DNA of 10,349 bases from Pseudomonadota bacterium (lineage in GTDB: Bacteria; Pseudomonadota; Gammaproteobacteria; Xanthomonadales; Xanthomonadaceae), in the NCBI GenBank assembly GCA_023444765.1, contig JAEXLY010000149.1:1-10349 (forward strand), given 5' to 3'. The notes beneath the pieces were generated by a model that saw only the letters and a list, made by a program, of their open reading frames with translations, was not told the DNA's origin and did not search any database. How positions within the stretch are numbered: position 1 is the first letter of the stretch; every line of letters starts with the position of its first letter. Shown piece after piece: positions 1 to 7,411 of this stretch. The position numbers and the translations under genes were made by a program.

Positions 1-60
1 CCCCCCCCCGGCCCCCCCCCCCCCCCTCCCGCCCCCCGCGCCCCCCCCCCCCCCCCCGCG
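1..60. other. Low-complexity poly-C tract at the window edge, probable artefact
   Basis: The first 60 bases are runs of C broken only by a few G and one T. From position 61 the sequence at once becomes normal coding DNA of the acetyltransferase gene. Read on the minus strand the tract has no stop codon and would encode almost only glycine, just where the family should have its conserved acetyl-CoA loop. I infer a homopolymer-degraded read end or misassembly, not biology. A true G-rich tract cannot be excluded from the sequence alone. Confidence 0.75.
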
Positions 61-348
61 CTGCAGGCCGGGCCGGACGGCGAACATGCCGAAATAGCCG
101 GCGCCGTCCTCGTCGGCGACGTGCGCGCAGGCGGCCAGGCCGGCCTCGTCGCCGGCGACCAGCACCCGGCTGCGCGGACGCGCGAGGTCGGCGCGCAGCA
201 CCTCCGGGTCGATGCGCTGGCCCTCGAGCAGGTCGGCTTCGGTGGTCCAGCCGGCGCGGCTGGCCTCTCCGCGATAGGCCGAGGTCACCAGGGCGACCAG
301 GGCGGGGATGTCGTGCGGGGTGGCGGCGCGGAAGGCGGGTGCGTGCAT
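1..348 (-). CDS. GNAT family N-acetyltransferase, C-terminus missing at window edge
   Basis: The ATG at 348-346 opens a frame with no stop to the window edge. The first 96 residues (348 down to 61) look genuine: a beta1-alpha1 start (FRAATPHDIPALVALVTSAY, residues 7-26), a segment RGEASRAGWTTEADLLEGQ common in small bacterial GNAT proteins, then the strands RVLVAGDEAGLAACAHV and GYFGMFAVRPGLQ that lead into the acetyl-CoA binding motif A. GNAT enzymes move an acetyl group from acetyl-CoA to an amine; the substrate here is unknown. The expected Q/RxxGxG/A loop falls exactly in the degenerate poly-C tract, so the second half is lost. The gene lies 88 bp beyond the sufS stop on the same strand, but a TACAAT box six bases before the ATG suggests its own, perhaps leaderless, transcript. 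A role in Fe-S assembly is not implied. Confidence 0.82.
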   Translation of the reverse strand, partial: MHAPAFRAATPHDIPALVALVTSAYRGEASRAGWTTEADLLEGQRIDPEVLRADLARPRSRVLVAGDEAGLAACAHVADEDGAGYFGMFAVRPGLQRGGGGGGAGGGRGGGGAGGG

Positions 349-354
349 GGGCGC

Positions 355-360
355 ATTGTA
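355..360 (-). promoter_or_regulatory. Candidate -10 box (TACAAT) for the GNAT gene
   Basis: Read on the minus strand, TACAAT is followed by six bases (GCGCCC) and then the ATG of the acetyltransferase. This matches the sigma70 -10 consensus at five of six positions. The normal spacing from -10 to transcript start would put the first base at or next to the A of ATG, which predicts a leaderless mRNA. No convincing -35 is seen 17 bases upstream, where the DNA is G/C only, including the palindrome GCGGCCGGCCGC (371-382). Confidence 0.45.
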
Positions 361-436
361 GGAGTTGCGCGCGGCCGGCCGCAGCCGCGTCCGGTGGTCG
401 GTGGAGTGCGCCGGTCCGGCAAGCCGCCTGCCGCGA

Positions 437-1687
437 TCAACCCAGCAGGCGGCGCACCTTCTGCAGGGCCGCGACGAAGGCGTCGATCTCCTCGTGCGTG
501 TTGTAGAAGGCGACAGAAGCGCGGCAGGTGGCGGCCACGCCGTAGAACTGCAGCAGCGGGTGCGCGCAATGCTGGCCAGAACGCACGGCCACGCCCTCGA
601 GGTCGAGCAGGGTGGCCAGGTCGTGCGCATGCGCGCCTTCGACCAGGAACGACACCACCGCCGCCTTCTCGGGCGCGCGGCCGATGATGCGTACGCCACC
701 TGCAGCGTCCAGCGACTGCGTCAGGTGCGCCAGCAGATCGGCCTCGCGCGCTTCGATCGCGTCCATGCCGACGCCCTCCAGGTACTCCACTGCCGCGCGC
801 AGGCCGACGAAGCCGGAGATATTGGGCGTGCCCGCCTCGAAGCGGTGCGGCGCATCGTTGAACACGGTGCCGTCGAAGCTGACCTCGCGGATCATCTCGC
901 CGCCGCCCAGGAATGGCGGCATCGCCTGCAGGTGCTCGCGCCGGCCCCACAGCACGCCGGTGCCGGTGGGGCCGCACATCTTGTGGCCGGTGAAGGCGTA
1001 GAAGTCGCAGCCGATCGCGGCCACGTCCACCTTGCGGTGGGGCACGGCCTGCGAGCCGTCGACCACGGTGACGATGCCGCGCTGGCGCGCTTCGCGGCAG
1101 ATCTCGCGTACGGGATTGACCGTGCCCAGCACGTTGGACACGTGGGCGACGGCCAGCAGCTTCACCTCGGGCGTCATCGCCCGGCGCAGCGCGTCGAGGT
1201 CGAGGCTGCCGTCGGGCAGGATCTCGGCCACGCGCACGGTGGCCCCGGTGCGCTGCGCCACCAGCTGCCAGGGCACGATGTAGGCGTGGTGCTCCATGCG
1301 CGAGACCAGGATCACGTCGCCCGCCTTGAGCCGCGGCAGCGCCCAGGAATACGCCACCAGGTTGATCGCGAAGGTGGTGCCGCTGCACAGGACCAGTTCG
1401 TCGCTGCGCGCGTTGACCAGGCGCGCCAGCGCCGTGCGCGACGCCTCGTAGGCCTCGGTGGCCTCGGTGCCCAGCGCGTGCACGGCGCGGCTGACATTGG
1501 CGTTGTGGCGACGGTAGAAGTCGTCCATCGCCTCGATCACCGCCGCCGGCTTCTGTCCGGTGTTGGCGCTGTCCAGGTAGACCAGCGGCTTGCCGTGCAC
1601 CTGGCGCTGCAGCAGCGGGAAGTCGGCGCGCACGCGCACCCAGTCGGGCTCTGCAGGGATGCCTGGCGGCAGCGGTCGGGTGTTCAT
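437..1687 (-). CDS. sufS: Cysteine desulfurase SufS
   Basis: SufS is a PLP-dependent type II cysteine desulfurase that takes sulfur from L-cysteine as a persulfide for Fe-S cluster assembly in the cytoplasm. The 416-residue product (E. coli SufS has 406) is full length. Visible features are SGTTFAINLVAYSW (102-115), EHH (132-134, with the PLP-stacking His), VVDGSQAVPH (208-217), the Schiff-base lysine K236 in TGHKMCGPTGTG, and the catalytic cysteine C374 in RSGQHCAHPLLQFYG. The ATG at 1687 is chosen because GGAAGG lies eight bases upstream and the sufD stop is four bases before it; an in-frame ATG at 1708 would add seven residues and overlap sufD. Oddities by my alignment: Ser-66 stands where E. 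coli has His-55, and Gln-372 replaces the first His of the usual RxGHHC loop. No sufE or sufU partner is adjacent. Confidence 0.97.
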   Translation of the reverse strand: MNTRPLPPGIPAEPDWVRVRADFPLLQRQVHGKPLVYLDSANTGQKPAAVIEAMDDFYRRHNANVSRAVHALGTEATEAYEASRTALARLVNARSDELVLCSGTTFAINLVAYSWALPRLKAGDVILVSRMEHHAYIVPWQLVAQRTGATVRVAEILPDGSLDLDALRRAMTPEVKLLAVAHVSNVLGTVNPVREICREARQRGIVTVVDGSQAVPHRKVDVAAIGCDFYAFTGHKMCGPTGTGVLWGRREHLQAMPPFLGGGEMIREVSFDGTVFNDAPHRFEAGTPNISGFVGLRAAVEYLEGVGMDAIEAREADLLAHLTQSLDAAGGVRIIGRAPEKAAVVSFLVEGAHAHDLATLLDLEGVAVRSGQHCAHPLLQFYGVAATCRASVAFYNTHEEIDAFVAALQKVRRLLG

Positions 1688-1691
1688 GGGC

Positions 1692-2926
1692 TCAGCCTTC
1701 CAGTGCATCCAGCGCGCGGTCCACGTGCGCCACCATCGATTCGCGGACTTCGTCGTCCTCGATCGCCGACAGCGGTTCCCGGCAGAAGGCGATGGTGAGC
1801 AGCTGCCGCGCCTCGTCCAGCGGCAGGCCGCGCGATCGCAGGTAGAACAGCGCGTTGGGGTCGATCTGGCCCACGGTGGCGCCGTGCGCGGCCTGCACCT
1901 CGTCGGCGTGGATCACCAGCACCGGCTGGGTATCGATCTCGGCGTTGGCCGACAGCAGCAGGTTCTTGTTGGACAGCCGCGCGTCGGTGCCATCGGCGCC
2001 GGCGTGGATGGTGATGCCGCCGTGGAACACCGCACGGCCGCGCGCCGCACCGACGCCGCGCCAGACCAGTTCGCAACGCGTGTCGCGAGCCAGGTGTTCG
2101 ATGCCCAGTCGGGTATCGATATGGCGGCGACCGCCGGCCAGCAGCACGCCGTTGGCGATCAGGCTGGCGCGGTCGCCCGCGAGGCGCACGTTGAGTTCGT
2201 GGCGCGCGAGCGCGGCTCCAAGCTCAAGATCCACGCGCCGGTAGCACGCGTCCTCGTCCAGTCGCGCATCGGTGCGCAGGAACACGGTGGCGCCGTCGCC
2301 GCCGTGCTGCGCGCGCGCATGCAGCAGGGTGGCGCGTGCGCCCAGGTCCACCGCCAGCGCATGGTTGTCGAGGTGGCGATGGTCGCCTGCGGCGAGGTGG
2401 TGCTCGAGCAGGCGCAGGCTCGCGCCTTCCCCGAGTTCGATGCGATGGCGCAGGTGCCAGGCCAGGTCGGCCCCGGCCGGAGCACCCACGAACACCAGGT
2501 GCAGCGGTGCCTCGACCTGGACGCCCGCGGCCACTTGCAGCCGCACGCCACCCTCGGCCAGGGCGGCGTTGAGCCGCGCGAACACCGCGTCGGCGGGGAC
2601 GGCGACGTCGTACGCGGTTTCGCTGGCCGCGGCGGTCAGTTCCACGCCGGCTGGCAGCGCTTCGAGGCGCGACAGGGCGGGGTCGTGGCGTCCGTTGACG
2701 AACACCAGGCGCGGTGCCGGGATGCCGTCGAGCAGGTCCGGGTCGATCGCGGTCGCGGCATCGCCTGCCGGCGCGAAGCGGCGCCGCTCGAGCGCGCGCA
2801 GCGAGGTGTACTTCCAGCTCTCGCTGCGCGGACCTGGCAGCCCGTCGTGCAGGACCGCATCGAGCAGGCCACGTCGGGTCGCGTCTCCCGCGAAGCCTTC
2901 GGCCAGGGAGTCGAGGAGCGGGCTGC

Positions 2927-2930
<4 letters not shown>
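1692..2930 (-). CDS. sufD: Fe-S cluster assembly protein SufD
   Basis: SufD is the non-catalytic scaffold partner of SufB in the SufBC2D complex, where Fe-S clusters are built and iron entry is thought to need SufD. The 412-residue product (E. coli 423) has the N-terminal ESWKYTSLRAL motif (37-47), a long beta-helix core rich in alternating hydrophobic residues, and the C-terminal signature HADEVQAAHGATVGQID followed by FYLRSRGL. H349 in AAHGATVG appears to match the functionally important His-360 of E. coli SufD. The start is GTG at 2930-2928: it overlaps the sufC stop in a GTGA junction, and GGAGG sits seven bases upstream, so translation is probably coupled to sufC. The stop is four bases before the sufS ATG. 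Confidence 0.96.
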
Positions 2931-3691
<761 letters not shown>

Positions 3692-3700
3692 GGGAGGGCC

Positions 3701-3799
3701 GTGATTGGTGATTCGTGATTGGTGATTGGCAAGGCCGGGAGAGGTTTGATCCGGTTGGGCGGTGTTCTTTCGAACCACCGGTCACCCATCACGAATCAC
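3701..3799. repeat. Inverted heptamer-repeat element between sufB and sufC
   Basis: On the plus strand, 3701-3728 is four tandem heptamers: GTGATTG, GTGATTC, GTGATTG, GTGATTG. On the minus strand, 3799-3779 reads GTGATTC, GTGATGG, GTGACCG. The two clusters face each other across a 50-bp spacer. Pairing 3708-3728 with 3779-3799 gives about 18 of 21 matches, so the transcript can fold into a long stem. The spacer holds a smaller stem, GGTGTTC with GAACCACC (3761-3779), with one bulged base and a TTTC loop. From memory, GATT-type heptamer arrays are scattered between genes in xanthomonads. The element fills most of the sufB-sufC gap and may act on mRNA processing or stability, or be a REP-like passenger. 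Confidence 0.85.
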
Positions 3800-3808
3800 G
3801 CACGGGCG

Positions 3809-5269
<1,461 letters not shown>

Positions 5270-5286
5270 GCGGCTGCCTGTGGGGT

Positions 5287-5748
5287 TCATGCGTTGGCCA
5301 GTCGCGCCTGGAGGCGGCGGCCGGGAGTCAGGGGTTGCGGGGGAGTGCCGTCGTCGACCATCTGCGCCAGGTTCACGCTGCGCAGCGCGGCGGCGACCAC
5401 GTCGTTGATCCGGCGCCAGTTCCCGCGCACGCCGCAGCGACCGGAGATGCCGCATTCGCCGTGGTCGAGGCTGCATTCGGTCATCGCCAGCGGGCCTTCC
5501 ATCGCCTCCACGATCTCCACCAGGCTGATCTGCGCGGCCGGACGCGCCAGGCGGTAGCCGCCGTGCGCGCCGCGAAAACCCTCCACCAGTCCCGCCTGGG
5601 CCAGCGGCTTGAGCAGCTTGCTCACGGTGGGAACCTCCAGTCCGGCGCGCTCGGCCAGCTCGCTCGCGCTGAGCACGGCATCCGGCCGCGCCGCGAGCAC
5701 GGTCAGCACCACGGTGGCGTAGTCGGTGAGCCTGGTGACGCGGAGCAT
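5287..5748 (-). CDS. Rrf2-family SUF operon regulator
   Basis: This 153-residue cytoplasmic transcription factor belongs to the IscR/Rrf2 family and fits the group found at the head of xanthomonad suf operons (TIGR02944 type, from memory). It begins [19 protein letters not shown], with a winged helix-turn-helix over residues 27-68 ([20 protein letters not shown], then [13 protein letters not shown] for the wing). A Cys cluster follows: C92, C99, C105, spaced Cx6Cx5C, against Cx5Cx5C in E. coli IscR. The position of the fourth IscR ligand, His-107, is Arg-108 here. The likely role is to bind an Fe-S cluster and repress or adjust suf transcription according to cluster supply. The start at 5748 matches the family N-terminus and follows AAGG nine bases upstream. 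It overlaps or abuts sufB and sits directly behind the operon promoter, so it is probably autoregulated. Confidence 0.93.
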   Translation of the reverse strand: MLRVTRLTDYATVVLTVLAARPDAVLSASELAERAGLEVPTVSKLLKPLAQAGLVEGFRGAHGGYRLARPAAQISLVEIVEAMEGPLAMTECSLDHGECGISGRCGVRGNWRRINDVVAAALRSVNLAQMVDDGTPPQPLTPGRRLQARLANA

Positions 5749-5770
5749 GGGGTCCGGCCTTGAATGGGGA

Positions 5771-5790
5771 CCAAAATTGTACGCTTTAGG
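5771..5790. promoter_or_regulatory. Candidate operator of the SUF regulator, overlapping the -10
   Basis: Minus-strand CCTAAAGCGTACAATTTTGG is an imperfect dyad of form CCnAAAnnGTACnnTTTnGG, with 14 of 20 positions symmetric about GTAC. It contains the TACAAT -10 box of the suf promoter, so a dimer bound here would block RNA polymerase. Its spacing differs from the E. coli IscR type 1 and type 2 sites as I remember them. It is an AT-rich island in very GC-rich DNA, which supports function. Binding by the adjacent Rrf2 protein is inferred. Confidence 0.5.
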
Positions 5791-5804
5791 CGCGCGCCGC
5801 TCAA
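5776..5804 (-). promoter_or_regulatory. Sigma70-type promoter of the suf operon
   Basis: On the minus strand TTGAGC (5804-5799) is followed by exactly 17 bases and TACAAT (5781-5776). These match the -35 consensus at four of six and the -10 consensus at five of six positions. Transcription would start near 5769, giving a leader of about 20 bases before the regulator ATG at 5748. It is the only promoter of this quality seen in the window and would drive the regulator-sufBCDS operon. Confidence 0.75.
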
Positions 5805-5840
5805 ATGCCTGCCGGGCGGCGTTCAGTGGGCGCGACATGA

Positions 5841-5869
5841 CGGCTGTCAGCGCAGGCGGCTGACAGCCG
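5841..5869. repeat. Perfect 10-bp inverted repeat in the divergent intergenic region
   Basis: CGGCTGTCAG (5841-5850) is followed by a nine-base loop and its exact complement CTGACAGCCG (5860-5869). A second, tighter dyad, CGGCTG-A-CAGCCG, lies inside at 5857-5869. No T-tract follows on either strand, so it is not a standard terminator. Its place between the suf promoter and the small membrane-protein gene suits an operator for a dimeric regulator, or an extragenic palindrome. The binding protein is unknown. Confidence 0.65.
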
Positions 5870-5940
5870 GACCTGCCGCAGGCACGCACGCGCTGCGATG
5901 CTGGGGCCGGTCCAACGGCGGACGCGGCGGGAGCCTGGAG

Positions 5941-6114
5941 ATGCAGACGGTCGGGAATCACGGATCCACGCGCGACGACGGCCTGTTCAGGGCCGCCCTG
6001 GTGGCGGGCGCGGTCTTCCTGCTGTGGCGGGCGGCCCGCGGGCTCAAGGGCGCGGCATGGAGCGCCGTCGGCCTGGCGCTGGCGGCCCGCTGGACCGGTC
6101 TGTGGCCGTGGTGA
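5941..6114 (+). CDS. Small hydrophobic membrane protein, function unknown
   Basis: This is a 57-residue protein that I do not assign to a named family. The ATG at 5941 has GGGAG seven bases upstream; longer in-frame starts to 5764 have no such site and add charged, low-quality sequence. After a polar start (MQTVGNHGSTRDDGLF) come two hydrophobic stretches, about 17-30 (RAALVAGAVFLLWR) and 38-56 (AAWSAVGLALAARWTGLWPW), joined by a basic RAARGLKG turn. This suggests a helical-hairpin inner-membrane protein with its loop inside by the positive-inside rule. It is divergent from the suf operon and its stop lies six bases from the convergent cytochrome gene's stop. The start signal and clean hydropathy favour a real gene, but short ORFs in GC-rich DNA can mislead. 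Confidence 0.62.
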   Translation: MQTVGNHGSTRDDGLFRAALVAGAVFLLWRAARGLKGAAWSAVGLALAARWTGLWPW

Positions 6115-6120
6115 GTCCGC

Positions 6121-6642
6121 TCAGACCGGGGGCAGCACGATCTGGAAGTAGGGCGGCGGCGGCGCCTCCCCGGGGGGCAGCGCGGCCGGCGCCGGCTCGC
6201 CGGCGGGGCCCAGCGAGCGGATGAACCGGTAGATCGCGCGGCGGTCGTCCTCGCGCATCGCCCGCAGCATGTAGTCGGGCATGAGCGGACGGGTGTGCAG
6301 GTTCGCGGTGTAGGCCAGCCATTGCGATTCATCGAGCGCATCCACGCTCAGCCGCAGGTTGGTCGGATAGCTGGTCCCCCAGGGGCCGTGGAAACCGACC
6401 GGGCTGCCCGTGAGCCATTGGTCCCTGGGGACTTCGCCCGCGCGTTCGCCGTACCCGTCGGTGTGGCAGTCGTTGCAGCCACCGAGGACCACCAGGTACT
6501 CGCCGTGCGCAGGGTCGGCCGCCGGCTGGGTGGCCGCGACGGAGGCAGGCGGGGTCTGCGGCGCGACCTCGACGGCGGCGCGCTGGCAACCGGCGACGAC
6601 GAGTGGAAGGGTGGTGAGCAACGGAAGCAAGTGGCGACGCAT
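6121..6642 (-). CDS. Monoheme c-type cytochrome lipoprotein
   Basis: The 173-residue product has a signal peptide with lipobox (MRRHLLPLLTTLPLVVAGC, cleavage before C19), then a Pro/Ala-rich linker to about residue 45. A single heme site follows, GGCNDCH at 54-60. The conserved-looking SQWLTGSP-type segment (here DQWLTGSPVGF) and GPWGTSYPTNLRL follow, then RPLMPDYML at 118-126, where M121 is the likely axial ligand. The C-terminus is a Pro-rich tail. It should be lipid-anchored, facing the periplasm, and carry electrons; its partners are not shown. The ATG at 6642 is chosen for the signal peptide, with GAGG ten bases upstream. It resembles the small soluble cytochromes near dehydrogenases and oxidases, but no such enzyme is encoded here. 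It is divergent from the SET gene and convergent with the small membrane gene. Confidence 0.88.
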   Translation of the reverse strand: MRRHLLPLLTTLPLVVAGCQRAAVEVAPQTPPASVAATQPAADPAHGEYLVVLGGCNDCHTDGYGERAGEVPRDQWLTGSPVGFHGPWGTSYPTNLRLSVDALDESQWLAYTANLHTRPLMPDYMLRAMREDDRRAIYRFIRSLGPAGEPAPAALPPGEAPPPPYFQIVLPPV

Positions 6643-6744
6643 GCGGGTATGGCCTCGAGGGGTTGATGTGCCGCAGACAACGCGGGAGCCGCGCGCTAGC
6701 GGACGCGCGTGCGGCCACCCCTGCCACCGGTCATGACGACGATC

Positions 6745-6781
6745 GGCATGGCCGGATGCGGCCATGGCGGCCGGCCATGCC
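6745..6781. repeat. Perfect 11-bp inverted repeat upstream of the SET gene
   Basis: GGCATGGCCGG (6745-6755) pairs exactly with CCGGCCATGCC (6771-6781). The 15-base loop holds another palindrome, GCCATGGC (6761-6768). The right arm ends on the first base of CACAAT (6781-6786), a weak candidate -10 for the SET gene 30 bases further on. It could be an operator shared by the divergent cytochrome and SET genes, or an RNA hairpin. No T-tract follows. Confidence 0.6.
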
Positions 6782-6815
6782 ACAATGCCGCTTCCCGCAG
6801 CCATACCCGTCCGCG

Positions 6816-7298
6816 ATGCCCAAGCAGAAGAAGAAGATCGAAGCCCGCCTGTCGCCGATCCACGGCAACGGCATATTCGCCACCGAGCTGATCCGGAAGG
6901 GCGAGCGGGTGATCCGCTACAAGGGCGCGCTGCGCACCCACGAGGAAGTGGACGAGGAGTACGGCGACGAGGACGAGAACGGGCACACCTTCCTGTTCAC
7001 CCTCAACGACGAGTACGTGATCGACGCCAACGTCGAGGGCAACGTCGCGCGCTGGATGAACCACAGCTGCAACCCCAACTGCGAGTCCGAGGTGGAAGAA
7101 GACGCCAAGGGTCGCAAGCACAAGGACAAGGTCTTCATCAACGCGCTGCGCGACATCAAGCCTGGCGAGGAACTGACCTACAACTACGGCATCGTGCTGG
7201 ACGAACCGCACACCGCCAAGGCCAAGAAGCTGTGGGCGTGCCGGTGCGGCTCGAAGAACTGCACGGGCACGATGCTCCAGCCCAAGCGCAAGCGCTGA
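6816..7298 (+). CDS. SET domain protein, putative protein-lysine methyltransferase
   Basis: This 160-residue protein is nearly all SET fold. SET enzymes move a methyl group from S-adenosylmethionine to lysine side chains. Visible motifs: GNGIFA (17-22) and IRKGERVIRYKG for the N-SET part; ARWMNHSCNPNCES (78-91) with the NHSC pseudoknot; GEELTYNYG (117-125) with the catalytic-site tyrosines; and a post-SET cysteine motif ACRCGSKNCTG (141-151) whose three Cys should bind zinc with C89 or another nearby Cys. Residues 43-55 are very acidic. The two tails are basic, MPKQKKK and PKRKR. No signal peptide or membrane segment is seen. The ATG at 6816 matches the start of the domain; it has no clear Shine-Dalgarno, and longer in-frame starts such as 6777 lie in the inverted repeat. 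SET proteins are mainly eukaryotic but recur in some bacteria. The substrate is unknown. Confidence 0.93.
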   Translation: MPKQKKKIEARLSPIHGNGIFATELIRKGERVIRYKGALRTHEEVDEEYGDEDENGHTFLFTLNDEYVIDANVEGNVARWMNHSCNPNCESEVEEDAKGRKHKDKVFINALRDIKPGEELTYNYGIVLDEPHTAKAKKLWACRCGSKNCTGTMLQPKRKR

Positions 7299-7303
7299 GC
7301 CCG

Positions 7304-7323
7304 GCGGCGGCGATGCCCGCCGC
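7304..7323 (+). terminator. GC-rich hairpin just after the SET gene
   Basis: GCGGCGG (7304-7310) pairs perfectly with CCGCCGC (7317-7323) around a six-base loop, starting six bases after the SET stop. There is no run of T after it, so it is at best a weak or Rho-assisted terminator or a 3' stabilising stem. Confidence 0.4.
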
Positions 7324-7340
7324 GCCGCAAGGGTTGCCAT

Positions 7341-7373
7341 GACCGATGGGACGCGCTGCGTCCCGGCATCGTC
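7341..7373 (+). terminator. Second hairpin between the SET and DUF5916 genes
   Basis: GGGACGC (7348-7354) pairs perfectly with GCGTCCC (7358-7364) over a three-base loop. Outer pairing of GAC and GATG with CATC and GTC extends the stem through small bulges to 7341-7373. It is the strongest stem in this gap and separates two plus-strand genes. No T-tract follows, so a terminator role is tentative; it could also be a leader structure of the downstream gene. Confidence 0.42.
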
Positions 7374-7411
7374 CCTAGGCTGCGGGCCTGGACGGGTCGG
7401 GAGCGGACGGC

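Noticed and set aside
365..1798. A 477-codon plus-strand open frame opposite sufS
   Set aside because: Antisense to a fully recognised SufS with catalytic Lys and Cys. The protein is a low-complexity Arg/His/Ala/Val shadow.
3692..3778. N-terminal extension of SufC to an ATG at 3778
   Set aside because: The added 29 residues are a translation of the heptamer-repeat element and do not belong to the ABC ATPase family N-terminus, which starts with MLKIDNL.
3701..3799. CRISPR-like array
   Set aside because: The repeat units are seven bases in direct tandem and in facing clusters, with no unique spacers of regular length and no cas genes.
6643..6804. N-terminal extension of the cytochrome to 6804
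   Set aside because: It would bury the lipoprotein signal peptide inside the protein and overlap the intergenic inverted repeat. The ATG at 6642 gives a textbook lipobox.
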